The notes: generated by a model from the letters alone, not told the origin. DNA of 64,000 nucleotides from Cantharellus purpuraceus (GCA_025174535.1 JALBUN010000034.1:508501-572500); one strand, 5' to 3'. Counted from the first letter of the stretch, positions 1 through 14,672 are shown. Program-made: numbers and translations.

Positions 1-245
1 TAACTGACGAATCATAGCGTTAGTCTTTATATCAAGCATCACTATTTTGAAAAATGCACTCAGGGCACGCAGGAGAATTCGTGAATGGAGATAGGCAAGA
101 TGCTCTGTAGGATCACTGTACTATATACTAATGCAATAGTTCAGTCACGTGAGATACTCCGTGACCGTGTTGTTACCGATACTGCGTTTCGTTTTGGATG
201 CCAACCTCTAGTTTCGGCTTTGCTGGCTAAATTTCGAGCATGGCC

Positions 246-3200
246 ATGGATTTCCGAAACAACACTCTTTCCTTGAATAAGGAGCAATATTCTGGTTTGT
301 GTCCAAAGCTTCACAAATGCATGAGCTCAATCCGGTAGGGACCAATAGCTGCCACTCATCCGCCGGACGTGCCATTACAGATATTAGCTGGTCCTGGAAG
401 TGGTAAGTTCTCAATTGTTCGACTTGCCTATGTCCTGAGTGCCTCTTTAGGAAAGACAAAGGTTCTAACGGCCCGTGTGGCGTACCTTGTTCAGGAGATG
501 GGCATACCTCCTTCACAGATATGTGCTGTGACATTCACCAACAAGGCGGCCAATGAGATGAAGGAACGTTTGAAGAAGCTTATAGGTTGTCAGCATACGG
601 ATGCATTGCTAATGGGTGTGTTGAATGTGCCTTGACGCTGTCGTCCTCACATAATCTGACTTGAAGGCGCGTTCCGCTAGGCACCTTCCATGCTCTCTGT
701 GCAAAATTTCTTCGGCAATATGGCTCCTGCATATCACTTCCTAGCAATTTCACTATCTGTGATGCAGAAGAAAGGTCTGTAATATGCCGCATCTGCCTAC
801 TTTTTTCAGACACCAACATCTGGTGACAGCAAGAAAATCATTGTCAAGATCATCAAAGGATACGAATCCGAGCTCTCATCTTTAACGATGAAATTTGAGG
901 GCGCACACGTACTCGCTTCCATTTCCAAGGCAAAATCCAAAGGCCATTCTCCCGATGATGTTCGTCGCGCAAGCAGGCCTGACAACAAAATTCAAACGAT
1001 GATCGCTCGTTTTTATGAAGATTACGTCGCTGCGCTTAAGGAAAGCAACTCCCTTGATTTTGACGATTTGTTACTCTATGGCGTGAAGCTGTTCACGACA
1101 GAGCGCAAGATTGTCATTTGGTGTCGACACGTATTAGTGGACGAATTGTGAGTGGTCTAGAGAAAGAGAGGGATCCTCGATGTCACTTACGTGTTTTATC
1201 AGTCAAGATACCAATTCGATGCAATATGAGCTCATGGTCCGCCTGGCCTCTGCTCATGGTTGTGTTACTATTGTCGGTGACCCGGATCAGTCCAGTATTT
1301 GACGTTATGTTGTATTTCTTGGTGTTCCCAGGCTTATTTCCCGTCACAGTATATGGTTGGCGTTCCGCAGGTTGGTAATTTTCTATCACTTTATTTGATA
1401 ACTTATCAGGCATTCTTGGTTAGAAGTGACCAATTTGGGACGTATGCGCAAAGGTTCCACTTTTCGCTTTCCAGGCTCTATGAATATTAATTATTTATGC
1501 TGCTAGACTTTTCTCGGACACGACAGATTTTCCTGGAGCAAAATTATCGCTCCACGGGGTCCATCCTTGCGGCCTGTCTAGCTCTTGTCTCCCAAGGTTG
1601 GTTGCGCCTAGTCGTTGTTTCACGCAAGTAGGAAAACTGAAACTTACACCAGATAAGTCACGCATTGCCAAATCACTTCGCACATCGCATGCAGCTGGAG
1701 CTCGACCAACTCTTCAAGCCTTCTCCTCAGAGCAAGCTGAAGCCGAATTTATTGCTTTTGAGATCAAACGTCTTATTGCCCACAGCGGCGAGATGCTGGG
1801 ATGGAATGATTTTGTTGTTCTTTGTAGGTCATCTGTATGCCTTTATTTCATTACTAACAGCGCTTCAAGTGCGATACAATGCGTTGTCACGAGCCACCGA
1901 AGCTGCTCTTCAAAAGGAAGGAATTCCTAATAGAGTTCTGGCTGGCCAGAAATTCTTTGAACGGCTGGAGGTGTGATTACTTTCTCTTGCCGTTTTCAAA
2001 GCACTTATTCACTGGCATGATAATGTAGATCAAGGACATTCTCGCCTATCTTCAGCTCATTGATAACCCCAGCTACACACCAGCTTTTATTCGCGCTGCA
2101 CACGCGCCTCCACGGGGAATAGGCAAGAAGGTGGTGCACAACTCACTTTGTTCCTGTCTTTAGTGTTCATAATCAGCGACAGACTATATCTGAGCTTACG
2201 TTAAGAGCGAAGACAATGAAGATCTCGCCTATGGAATTGGCGGAAGGCATTTATGCAGGGACGACGCCTGACATCAAGCCGGCTGTGAAGCATAAATTGG
2301 AGAGCCTAGTGAGGCCCGTCGTTGTGCTGCGTAAGCTGGCGCAACAGGCTGGTGCTCATTGTCTCTTTTGGTGGATGCAATGTTAACAGACGACCCTTTT
2401 TGACTCAGGGTGCACCCGTGTCCGATTTAATTCAGCGGTTGCTTGTGCTCGTTGATTATGAAGCACATCTAAAGAAGTCGCAACAGGATTGGGAGACTCG
2501 TTGGGAGAACATAGAAGAGCTGGTCAACTTCGCATCGTCGACGAACACACTTGCAGAATCAGCGGAGAACCCCAATCGAGAACCATCCAGTGCGCGGGGT
2601 GCAGAGGGAGGTGTCATTGTTCTGGTTAGTGATAGCAACGACGAGGAACCCGGCAAGTCGAAGTGAGTATGTTGTTCGCGTTTAGACTTACTACCCTTGC
2701 TAAAAGAGGAAGAAACCTAGTGAAACTCCTTTAAGATCATTCCTCCAGGCATCAATGTTATCAACGGATGTTGAGACTCAAGACAACGACAAAGGTATCG
2801 CAGTTAGTGATATTCGCAACACTGTTCTCCACCATCATCTGATCTATGAGTTGTGCTGAATAGAAAGTAACTATTTCCACTTGCCACTCTGCGAAAGGAT
2901 TAGAGTGGCCTGTGGTCTTCGTTCCAGCAGGTACGAAGGCTCACCATTCACTTGTTGAGTCGTAATTGATTATCGTGGTTAATCAGTTGAACAGGGGACC
3001 TTTCCTTTCTATCGAGCAGAGAATATAGAAGAGGAGAGGTATGGTTTCTTGTAAATAAGGGAATGATTTATTGAGACTTTGTAGGCGACTGCTATATGTA
3101 GCATGCACCCGAGCTCAAGGACTCCTATACTTGTCGCATTGTACGCAGCGTATGGCAGCAGGTACTTCTGAACCATTTCAAGCCTGTTTGATTTTCTAAT

Positions 3201-3883
3201 GAGCTTTTGAAGGCAACATAGTAGACAAAGACCTCTCTAGATTCATATCCTGTCTTCCACCGACACTCTTCTCCCCTATTCCCCCTACTCTGACAGCCAA
3301 CGACCGTGTTGAAATCGGTACGCTGCTAGGTCGAAAGACCATCAACGAGGAAGTAATACAAAGCAAGATCCAAGAGCAGTAGGTGATCTGTTATCCTAGA
3401 TGGCGTTGGGGTTGATTTATGTCTTTCATTAGCACTACGGCACATGGGACGAAAATGCAAGAGAAGCAATTTTATGGACGCTCTCATCCACAACCACCAG
3501 TATCAGGCTCCAGCATTGGTTCAGCAAGTGTGAAGACACCGTCAACATTACGAGGCGGAAACAATACTCTGGACCCTGGACCATGGCCCACAGCTTCATT
3601 GAGGAACGGAACTTCTACTCCGTCGGGGCCTCCATTCGGAGTCGCTTCGGAGTTGCACTTACTTGGTTCCAGTCTCCCTGTTCCGAGTGTGGCCGTTCCC
3701 CAAATTAGTTTGTCCTCGTTACAGTCCACGTCAAACGATTGTCTAGCTCGTATGAAGTCTCTTGGCTTGCCAGGAAGCACCGCTCATCTTCCACCAAATC
3801 AGAGGTTGGCGGCTGGGAAAAAAAGACTTGGTATGGGACGACCGACAACTGCTGGATATCCTAATAAGAAGCTAAAATATTAG
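246..3883 (+). CDS. SRS2: Srs2/UvrD-type superfamily 1 DNA helicase (multi-exon)
   Basis: ATP-dependent 3'-5' DNA helicase of the UvrD/Rep/Srs2 family, expected in the nucleus, where Srs2 restrains recombination by removing Rad51 filaments. The ATG at 246 gives [14 protein letters not shown], the usual Q-motif lead. Introns at 295-348 and 403-450 restore the Walker A GPGSGKT, which is split across the second junction. Next come [12 protein letters not shown] (motif Ia), [30 protein letters not shown] (motif III area, about 1275-1370), LEQNYRST, then [13 protein letters not shown] and [15 protein letters not shown] near 2.9-3.1 kb (motifs V and VI). The last exon starts about 3433 and ends at TAG 3881-3883 with a low-complexity Ser/Pro-rich tail. 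All family motifs are present, with no sign of a break. Exon edges in the middle third are approximate. A PcrA-like helicase of other function is the main alternative. Confidence 0.88.
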
Positions 3884-4100
3884 ATGATTGCCACTACTTT
3901 GCCACTACGCATATTTTCCCTATGTTACATAGATACTGCAAATAATATAGCATCACTTGAGATCAGACAGACACAAAGAGCTCGGCAAAATATTAGAATC
4001 ATGTTCAGCAATGGAAAGCGATACAGGGGTCGGGCAACGGAGAGCGTGTGCGCAAAATGCCGATAATTATATCGTGTGGGGTAATTCGACCTGGACGCCC

Positions 4101-5523
4101 ATGGCAAACCAGCCGGTCAGGACGACAATCTCTTATGCGATTTTATCGATCTTCCTCGTTTCCTTTCTGTGGACCGGCCTTCAACACGACTGGCACGGCT
4201 CGCTTCGTGAAGCTCTAACACTTGGCAACTTTCCGCCCTTTTCTGATAGCCATACTTACAAATCCTTCAAAGGTATCTAACTCACTACCCAAACGTTAGT
4301 TTGATACAATTCTGACGAGCGCATCAGGCTGCAGTAACCCCGTGCATCTGAGAACCATAACAGCTAGCGAATTGGCGCTTGGTAAGCGCGTTCTCCGCTC
4401 CTTTTAATTATATAAAGTCTTAATGCACATTTCGTGCTGGGTTCATAGATAAAAAAAGACTCATATTCGTGGGTGATATTCATGGCATGAAATCCTCCAT
4501 CGAGCAAGTTCACTTGCCCTCCTGTGTTGAAATAGTGCTGATTGTCATTTTGTAGCAAACTCCTATCCAAGATATCATACAATGCTTCAGGAGATTTTTT
4601 CATACATCTGGGTGACATTGTCGCCAAGGGACCTGACTCACTTCAGGTTCTATCAGAGTTCTCGGACGCTAATGTTACAGGCGTACGTGGAAATCACGAG
4701 CAGACCGTGACTGATTGGAGGTCTTGGATCGAATGGGTGGAAGGTCATCGCGGAGGAAAGAAATGGTTGAAGAGACTGGAAGACAAGTATCCAAATGGAA
4801 TTGATCGGCAGAAGCGTAAGCGCAAGCTCAGATGGGCGATCCCCAGAAAATGGGAATTTATGGGGGGGCACTACAAAATCGCAAGGTAATCTTAACACGT
4901 CCACTTTGACAGGGACGTGCTTGTGCTGAACTCTGTTTTACAGGCACATGTCTCCTTCTCAGTATGATTACCTGAAGAGTCTCCCCTCAGTAATCCACCT
5001 ACCGTCACTGCATACATTTGCTGTCCACGCTGGGATCCTTCCCTTTAACCCTAAATGTCCCCCTGACTCTCCAAGGCAGCCCCTGGCACATGCCCCAACC
5101 GTAACATCCTTATTTTCCTACCCGACCCGCAGTGCGCAAGAACGAGCTCTTCTTACAGATATCAAACAAAATACTGATCCTTGGGTACTTCTCAATATTC
5201 GAACTGTTCTACATAATGGAGATGTATCACGGAAATTCGATAAGGGCACACCATGGCCCGATTTGTGGAATATGATTATGGAGCAATGCGACGGCTATCA
5301 CAATGAGTCTACGGCGGGCCTCACGTTAGACTATCAAGATGAGTCGACATCGGCATCGCTCCGCCTTTCCTGTTTACCGATCAACGTGGTCTACGGCCAT
5401 TTTGCCTCAAGAGGGCTTGATGTCAGGAGATGGTCGTTCGGGTTGGACGACGGTTGCGTAAGTCTAGGTCGTCTTTTTCATCACAAAAATAGCTATTTCG
5501 ATGTTGAAGCTGTCCTGCGCTAG
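4101..5523 (+). CDS. Membrane-anchored calcineurin-like metallophosphatase, Ppn2-like
   Basis: PPP-superfamily phosphoesterase. The ATG at 4101 opens a short N-tail followed by one hydrophobic segment (YAILSIFLVSFLW), a signal anchor. Introns follow 4272 and about 4381. The metal-binding blocks appear in order: FVGDIHGM, GDIVAKGP, GNHE, HAGI and YGHFASRGLD. The layout (N-terminal anchor plus this compact PPP domain) matches the yeast vacuolar endopolyphosphatase Ppn2, so polyphosphate cleavage in the vacuole is a reasonable guess; other ApaH-like phosphatases share the same motifs. The stop TAG is at 5521-5523. It lies 217 bp downstream of the helicase on the same strand and converges on the metacaspase gene. 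Confidence 0.82.
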
Positions 5524-6117
5524 GTAAAAGGGGGACATTTAACGGCAATGGTCATCTCCCAGCCCACTAATTTTATACCTATTATCAATGCAAAGATGCG
5601 CAAAGTTCCCTTTGGTGGGCATGGGATGGCTCAAATCATTTCTGTTCGTTGTCCAAATTTGTAGACAGTTGTTGAACTTGCTCTTGATATTGAGAGTCTC
5701 GACCTATATTTTTAGCAGGTGTACACTCCTAGCAATAATACCACATCTGATGCATGAGATTTGAAGTATCTAGCTTTACTGTAACAAATAGAGGTGATCA
5801 ATCAATGACGAGAAATTGCTACCTGATGTTATCCAGCACTTCTGAATCACCACAGGACCTACACTGGTCAAGACCTAACACAACATGTATTCTCCAAAAT
5901 ACTACACGGACCCGTCCAACCTGCCAAAAGGAGCTAAAGCTGAGACAGGAGAACCACCGCCAAACTCTCGTACGTCCGAGTCCATCTTAAAGCAGTAATT
6001 CCGAAATTGCAAATATGACATTTCATAGTACAGAAGGCAAGATATCAAGGAAGTACCAAGACAGCAGTCGCAAGGAGTCCAGGATGAGATACAACATAGA
6101 TCTCATCATAAAAGGGA
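5524..6117. other. Convergent intergenic region, no gene seen
   Basis: This stretch separates the 3' ends of the phosphatase (+) and metacaspase (-) genes. It contains only short open frames without recognisable motifs, so it probably holds the two 3' untranslated regions. Confidence 0.5.
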
Positions 6118-8728
6118 TCAGACAATAAACAAGAGATTCGTGTCCTATTAGCAGGGTTAACAATGGAAAGCTTCACATGGATCGAGCAAGTTACCATGGG
6201 ATGAGAGCTCGACAACTGGAGATAACCCGACCATCAGCAAGGTAAGCACATTCTATTCTGGATGGAATGTCATTACCTGAGGTTTCTGATCATATCCAGA
6301 ACTTTTCAAAATGCCACTATTTTACGAGTATGAAGCACCAAGGCAATTAATGTCAAGTTGGACTCACCGGAGGGAGATCAAGAGCTGGGAATAAGTTTGT
6401 TGGCGATTCCCGGCTGAGACATGAAGTGAGCGTCGATCAACAGAACAGGACCTTAGATGTATGATACTCACAGAGGGCGCGAATAAACGCCTTTTGTAAT
6501 CACAACCGAGATTCAGCCACCCAAAAACTGATGAATTAAGTCACTCACATAGCTCATAGCACCGGTTGCTTTGCCAGCTTCCACGGTATCGGCGCTAGCG
6601 ACATAGCATAAAGTATGTTCGTCTTCGAAAGCAAACAGTTTCCTACCTGGTCTGAGCGTCTTTGCACCCACTCCAAGAAATCTGTGGACATACTTTGGTA
6701 AACATAGAACGGGTGACAAGAAACGCTGGTAGAACATACCACATCAGCAGGACTTGTACGGGTCCTTCTTGCATATTCTTCGGCTTTCTGCGTTTGACCA
6801 GTTGCGGATTTAAAGACCGAAGAAACACCACTCATGACGCCGCCCATATCACCACGCAGGTAAGACGTTGCCGCAGAGAACAGGCCTTGACCTGCTTCGG
6901 CGGCGAGATTGGGCTCCTTTATCTTACCTTCAGTGGAATACTAGGAAGTGTCAGGATTCAGGCGATTGTAGAATGTAGTATTCACAACGCACGATATATG
7001 GTAGGTCTGAAAACCGCCATCAGAGCTATGTCATGCGACACGTAGGAGATGTCCACTGACCGAGAGCAGAACCCGAATGGCAAGACTAATATGGTAGAAG
7101 GTGAATACATAGCAAGCGTTGGTAGTATAGACCTACGTCAAAGATTGCCTGAAACATGAATTCAGCTGAACTCAGTAGCGGTGACCACTGTCAAACTTAC
7201 AGTTAGGCGGCAACCGGGTGGCAAAGGCTTAACCTGTGATGTCATTGAGCACATGAAGGGTAAAAAAATCATCACCATAGCATCACACCATGATCATATG
7301 CATATCATCGTCTACGATGTGAGAGGTAGCCTTGTAGTCGACGGGGTATATGACTGCTCGGATGAGTTAGTCATCTGTAGCAGAACGGTACAAGACCGAT
7401 CTTCGACCTTCATCAAATCCATCAGCCTCATCTCCGTTCAAGTCCTTTGTCTGTCCTCCATGGCCAGAATCTGATGAGATGGTGAGTAGTGTCGCGTATC
7501 GAAGTAAAGTTGAAGGCTTACAGTGGAAGAACAGGGAGTCATTGGGTCGTGCATTTTGCACTAGCCATTGCATGGCAGAGATCTGTGAGGAAGCAATGAA
7601 TGATTGGGTAAGAACATGAAAGGACGCCATACAATATTAGCACGAGTTGGAATTTGACGAGGGTGGTTACGGGGATCGTCCGTCAAAACCACAATGTCCT
7701 CTTGCTTATAGCCAAAGTGGCCTGCCAGGTATCATATTAGAGATCAACTATCAGAAGTATTGATTACCATAATACGCACTGCAGAGAAAATTTACTAGAT
7801 TTCGAGCATCATTGTGGCAGCCACGCAATTCACCGCTCTGCCCGATGTAATTTATACCAATCTTTACCAAAGAAATCTCAGCAATAGACTAACAGAAACG
7901 AGGCTGTAACATACACAGAGAGCCTTTTTTCTTCCTGTGCACTGCGAGTATTGGAAATATGGTTGCTGGACCTGCTGATTCGGCCCCTGTACGTGAGGGC
8001 CATAATGCTGCATGTGGGACGGGGGCATCTCTGTGGAAGTAGTAAGTATTTTAGAGAGTAGTAAAAACGAGGGACAGACGTGGAGGGCCGGCTGTAAGCG
8101 TTCGTCAGAGCGAAATCCCTATGTTAAATGAATCATTGCTTACGAGGGGAAGCATATCGATGTGGAATAGCGGCTGCGAGAGGCGGTGCGTATGGCCCCG
8201 TAGGAGGCTGGTGTGTTTGGTGTTGACCTGGGTAGCCTCCATGAGGTGGCGCATGAGGGGAAGCAAAACTAGAAGGAGCAAGCTCAAAGGTTAGAAAAAA
8301 CCAATGCGAAACACCGGGTCAAGGATCTCACGGCTGAGGAGATCCATATCTATATAAAACATTATCAGCAACTTATCTAAAAAACAATATAAGTACGCAC
8401 GCCTGCGGAGGTGGCCCTGGGGGTGCACCATAACTGGGTGGAACACGGGTAGGAGGGGGTCCGCCCGCAGGTCCCGTTGGGGGCGGGTAGCCTCCAGCAG
8501 GTTGGGGAGATGGATAGTTTGCATGTGGTATCTGGCTATAAGGATGCAAGGACTTTGGTACACCTTAGTGGTCGGGAATACAATAGGCTCACGGCGAGGG
8601 ATAACTATGTAGCATTGTCAATGGCGAGTTTGCGAAGACATTGATAGAGGTGCATACCCAAAGCCTCCTGCTGCTCCTGGGGGAGGGGCGTAGCCTCCGG
8701 CTGGTGGTCCTGGCTGGCCGTTCCACAT
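6118..8728 (-). CDS. MCA1: Type I metacaspase (multi-exon)
   Basis: Caspase-fold cysteine protease (clan CD) that cleaves after Arg/Lys and acts in stress response, protein-aggregate control and cell death in fungi. The start at 8728 gives [13 protein letters not shown], the Pro/Gly/Tyr-rich N-terminal region typical of type I fungal metacaspases. The p20 core follows: [19 protein letters not shown] (about 7.86 kb), DIVVLTDD, and the catalytic His in [16 protein letters not shown] (spliced, about 7.46-7.55 kb). The catalytic Cys is in [16 protein letters not shown], which is split by two introns near 7.0-7.17 kb. The p10 part has [14 protein letters not shown] and GAMSYAFI. The final exon gives [11 protein letters not shown] with stop at 6118-6120. 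At least ten short introns are needed. Both catalytic residues are intact. It is transcribed away from Trm8, 247 bp upstream on the same strand. Confidence 0.9.
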
Positions 8729-8974
8729 TCTGTCGGCTCGATAGGAATGCGAAAGATTATAGCGTGTGTCGAGTTAGGTTGCTAACTCGGAGTCAGAGTC
8801 GCAATGTTACAGCCCAGCGCTTCAGGTTAGTGCTGTACCGGCGGCGTCAAGTCGACTACGTAGATGTCGTGGTTGCGATCAATCGAGGTAGGAAGGATTG
8901 ACAGGTTGAACATCAGCCTGCAACCTTCCAATTTCAACGATACCAATCAGGTTTAGTGTTTTGGTGGATGTCTA

Positions 8975-9900
<926 letters not shown>

Positions 9901-9996
9901 CCCTATAAAAAGCTGGCGCTCAACACCACGGGGCTGGAAGACTGGAAGGCAGTAGGTTACATAAGAGACGAGTCTCGTATCGAGGTTGCAACCACC
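9901..9996. promoter_or_regulatory. Short divergent promoter, TRM8 / PNGase A
   Basis: Only 96 bp separate the two divergent start codons, so both promoters and 5' untranslated regions must be compressed here or overlap the genes. No clear TATA box was seen. Confidence 0.5.
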
Positions 9997-12490
9997 ATGC
10001 GCCGCTGCCTTTACTTTTTCTCTTTTGTAGCACTTCCCTTCATTATTCAGACACAGCCCTTACCTGGAGATCCACTGCGGGATTTTCAAGTGTCTCAGCC
10101 TCTCCGATTTCCCAACACGGGACGTAATTGCAACATCCTTCTGATGCATCATTCATTTTCCAATTCCTTTGGTCAACCTGCTGTTTTAGAATATGAGCCG
10201 CCCTTACATTGTGGGATTCCTGGGTCCTGGGCAGCGGTTGGTTTAAACATCACTGCCACTTCTAACGGGGTAGATTACGCGATGCATTCTCTTGCAGCCA
10301 CTGTTGCTTATCCGGCCATCTTTCAGACACAGTTTGATCGATTGGCGGTATATCCTCATAGGGATTGTCCAGGCAGCTATTCGTCCTCACTTTTCATCTA
10401 GAACCTTTATTTAGCTGGAGTAGAAAGTGAGTGCAGATGTGCCGGTGCCATTAAAACACTGCACATCGTATTGTATAGTCTGGAGAACCTCGACGCCTGA
10501 GCCTACTCCTCACGGAATAATTTGGACCGCGTTCAAAGATGTTTCGAAATACACTAGATTGTTTGCTAATAAAGGGTAAGCTGTGCTACTTATATATGTT
10601 CCTTCCTTTAGCACTTTTGTAGAATTATGGTGCTTGATCTGGGGAACCTCCTGGATGCTCAACAAGGCTTGACCGGCGAATATGATGGTCACTGCTCCGT
10701 TTCATTGGGCTACTCATTTTTGATAACCACGTACTTAGTGACGTTGACGGCTCAATTTTTCCCTTCCGACGTCCAGCATCCACCCGCAATTACACCGGAT
10801 GTCATTCTCCCTATATCGGGTAACAGCACGACTCAAGGAAGCGCTTTTTTTGTTCCACCGGCGGGGAATGTGTGTACTTGCTATTCTACTTCAAACAAGA
10901 ATTTCATCTCCGGATGCCTGTTGTTTCAGACCAGGGTTGCAAGGCTTCCTCGCAATATCGCACAGGCCTTTGTTGAGATTTATGCCTCTGGAAACGCGTG
11001 AGTAGTAATGGTTTTTAGGGTTTCATCAACGAATGGTGTGCTTTACGACAGCAACGAAGAGTTTTGGGTGAGCATCGTTTGACTTTGGTTGTGCGAACGT
11101 TCTCTAATTTCATGGGTAGTACGGGAATGTGCCAGACGAGTTTTTTCCTCAACTACCTGACTGGGATGCGCCCGATGGATTAGCCAATCCAAAAGGCAAG
11201 CGTTTTGTGCTATGTGACACGCTGCCTATAACTGACACAGGGCTAGGTCCCTTCAGAGAGGTCCAACTCATCATTGATGGTCTCCTAGCAGGCGTTGTCT
11301 TTCCATACCGTTGAGTCGCTGTGTGATCATGGTGTTATTGTAACTGAACGACTATCGGCATTGACAGCTGTAATATATAGTGGTGAATTCTTGCCATCTA
11401 TTTGGAGACCTATGCTTTCGTATGGTGCATTTGACAGTCCCACATATTACGTCGATATTACACCATTTGTACCCAGCCTTTGCGATGGAGAGCCTCACGC
11501 CTTCACGCTTGATGTAGTTGGTATGGGGACAAACTTTTCCATCAATCAGAACTGGATTGTTTCAGGCAACCTTCAGGTTGGGATGTTTGATTTCTACACA
11601 ACCATTCTGACTAATCCACCCCAGCTACTGCTGGATAACTCGGACATGCCGACAACTGGCAACCTAACCATTTACGAAGCTCCTCCCTTCGTGAGCCCGT
11701 CGGTTGTGGGTTCTGTAGCTGGACCTGCGCCAAATGTGTCGGTGACTACAACTGCCAATCGTACTGTTCATATTGAAGGCCATCTCGAAACTGGAAGCGG
11801 AAAGAAAGCCACTAATGTGTGGCATCAACACCTCAGAGTCAATGGTCTATTAAAATTATCCTGATTCTTGCGCTGAGATATGATGCTTACACAGTTCAGA
11901 AATACGGAGGTCTATACAACGACTCTTTCCAACGTTAGCCGACAGGTGCGCATGGTTATAATCTGTGGACTGTTCTTATGTTCCAGAACCACTGCAGCAA
12001 GTCACCCAAATGTCATATGGGTCCTCTGTCTCTATGCATAACGGCGTCACATTTGTTTTCGACTCATTTGCCTATCCCTTTGCGTTGAACCTGAGTTACT
12101 CGGTCTTGCCTTCTCCAAACGAGACCTTCTTCGACTATGGCGTGGCCTTGCAACATTCATACCAACGAGCCTTTTCGCTGGGATCGGCTCTTGGAGAATT
12201 TACGACGCATATAAATACCGTTCAGACATGCGAGGGGACCGAGGTAATTCTATATCTCTTGATTCCTTATATTTATTGACACGAGCAAGTTTGAGCACCA
12301 ACCAAATGTGACCATCCGGACCGGGAGGACTAGCGAGCAGTTCACTTACAGGGACCACCTATCTCAAACATATTCTCGAGACGTTGAGGTAGCAACGTTT
12401 GTAAACATCACTACAGGTCTCCCCACCGCCAGTAACTCAAGTCTTGTACATGATCATCAGACGGGTTCGTTGACGGCGCAAGAAGTGTAA
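9997..12490 (+). CDS. Secreted peptide-N4-(N-acetyl-glucosaminyl)asparagine amidase A family protein
   Basis: PNGase A/F-type glycoamidase, which releases N-glycans from glycoproteins, probably outside the cell or in an acidic compartment. The ATG at 9997 gives a clear signal peptide (MRRCLYFFSFVALPFIIQT). The order of conserved blocks matches fungal family members: GIIWTAFKDVSKYTRLF, LVLDLGNLLD, PRNIAQAFVEIYASGNA, EEFWYGNVPDEF, GPFREVQLIIDGLLAGV, IWRPMLSYGAFD and the C-terminal NWIVSGNLQV. Many NxS/T sequons are present, as expected for a secreted glycoprotein. At least six introns are needed. The last exon ends with TAA at 12488-12490, 83 bp before the convergent Jjj1 gene. The exact substrate is not shown by sequence. 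Confidence 0.85.
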
Positions 12491-12573
12491 TGCCGGGTAT
12501 AATCTAGGTTACTGCTACTACTGGTTTACAAGAGAAAGGAATCTAACGTTCGACCGCTGGGTGAAGCGGTTCA

Positions 12574-14672
12574 TCATTTAGCCTTTCGAGCCTTGCGACC
12601 ACTGTCAGGTGTGGCTAAGGCGTGACCAGTATCTCTAATATGGCCAAACAGCTTTGTTCTAGAGTCAAATTTGTCGTGGCAGACGTTACACTGGTGCCAG
12701 AATGTCAGATGACCGTGCTCGGTCTGGGATAAAAGATTGGAGACTTGCTTCTTGCTGAACCTCATCACTTTCTCCTTGAGCCTTTTTAGCAGCTTCTCGA
12801 GCTCTGCGCTTGTCTTTCTTCGACATTTGTGCCTGATCTTGCGTTGTTGGCTTGTTTTCCAGGCCCGGAGAAGCTAAACGCGATTAGAAGATGTTCTAGA
12901 AGCTTGGCTGATGTGTCATTTACCCGTTCCGCTTGTGCCTACGCTCTCACCGCCGACATCTGGTGCCTTTCGTCTACGCCTCGACTTTCCTTCTAGAGGT
13001 GTCTCTACTGCCTCCCCGTCCATGTCACTCTGTTTCTTTGCTTTGGCCTTTCGTTGCTTCTTGCCTTTCGAGGGAAGCTCATCAGCCGCCTCCTCTTCCC
13101 TCTTCTCGGCATTATTTATGTTTTTATCTGGCTCATCACTCACGCCTGGTTTGTGTGCACCGCCATTCGGTGCAGCTTCCTGCGTGGCTATAGGGCTAGT
13201 AAGCCCATCGTGGTTGACCATATTGAGGGTCTCATTGTCTTCCTGCATCTCCCTTCGTAGGCTGCGAGACCTCAGCCACTAGCACAGTAGACCACAAGGC
13301 AGACTCACCGTTCAACCTCTTTCAGATGTTTTCTGCTGCGTTCATGGCTCTCCCACGCGGCCTCGGACCTGAACGTGCGAGCACAGGCGACACACTCCCA
13401 TTCTTCTTCGCCCTCTGCTTCTTCCCATTCGGGACCATCTTGTATTTCGTCTTCCTTGAGACGTTGCCAAGCTTGTTCAACATATGACTGCCCTGCCTCT
13501 TCTCGCCGACGCGCTGCCTCTGCAGAGGTTTCTGATTGTATGGCACCCGAGGGTGTGGAAGAGGATGCTTGTGACAGATGAAGCCTGTATCGAGGATCTC
13601 GTTTGCGGACGAAGAGAACAAGTGACTGACACATTCGTGTCAATATGTCAGATCAAATGAGCACCAGAGGACACTCACTCGGACTGTATCATTATATTCA
13701 CGCTTTGAATCGTCTCTGGCTTTCTTGTTCTCTTTTTCCATGAGCCTAGCACTCCATCAGACCTTGTTTAGCGAGCAGAGAAGCCGTTGATACCTTCGGA
13801 CTCTTCTGTCTGGCGCTTCAGATAGATTCCATTGTTCATTCCATGTAAAGTCCTTTGCGGTGGAAAATGACATCCATTGGTTGTAGAAAGTACGGGCAGC
13901 CTCGTGTTCGTGGCCCTTTGCTGCAGTCCACAGCCAGGTGGAATATCCAAAGGAGGGAAGTGCAATCTGTGGATCCCACTTTTCCTCCTCCTCTGCCAAA
14001 CGAAGAAATAGGTTGCGATACAGCGCATGAAAGCCCTAGAAACGACGGATGGGTGCGCAAGGAGGCAATGCGTGATTCAAAGTCCCGCTGACCTTGTCCG
14101 AGTCATCGAAACCAGACCAATTGCTGGCATCGAAAAATTTCATGAGGTGTCGTACAGTGAGCCCGCGGTCGCGAGGTCGAGCTTGCGTCTTGCCTGCCCT
14201 GACTTCTTCCAGGACGGTGCCCGCGTCAGCCTCGGGCACGAGCGAAGCCCTGTGCGAGTCGTACCATGCTCGTTCCTGGTTGAGAACTTGAGATGCTACC
14301 TCATGCAGTGGCGCAGTCGTCTGTCTCGACTCACTTGCTCATCGCTTAGCACCTACACGCTTTGCAGTTAGCTTTGGATCCGATAGAGAGCAAAGCCACG
14401 ACGTGCTTCATAGGCCTGCTGGATTGCAGCGAATCGTTTGGTAGCTTCGTCGACATTATCGGTGTTCTTATCAGGGTGGTGGATGAGAGCTTGCTTGCGG
14501 AAGGCTCTCTACCTTGTTATAGAGATGACTGCCATGGTTAAGAGTCAGTGCTGGCGTTGCTTGCCTTGATCTCATCCTGATCTGCAGACTCGTTGATACC
14601 AAGTATGGAGTAGTAGTCTTGGGCTGCAGCATCGCTGACATTGTGCTCAGTCTTTGACTCTTGTGCCCCCAT
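12574..14672 (-). CDS. JJJ1: Jjj1/DNAJC21-type J-domain protein with C2H2 fingers
   Basis: Cytosolic Hsp70 co-chaperone that in yeast helps release and recycle pre-60S export factors. The start at 14670-14672 opens [20 protein letters not shown]. The J domain follows ([17 protein letters not shown], intron, then [17 protein letters not shown]) with an intact HPD. The middle part ([16 protein letters not shown], then [16 protein letters not shown] and [14 protein letters not shown]) is the Jjj1-specific region. [19 protein letters not shown] is the first C2H2 finger. A charged Lys/Glu linker follows, then a last finger near the C-terminus ([18 protein letters not shown]). The stop TGA is at 12574-12576. 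There are at least six introns. It lies 118 bp downstream of TIM13 on the same strand. Confidence 0.9.
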
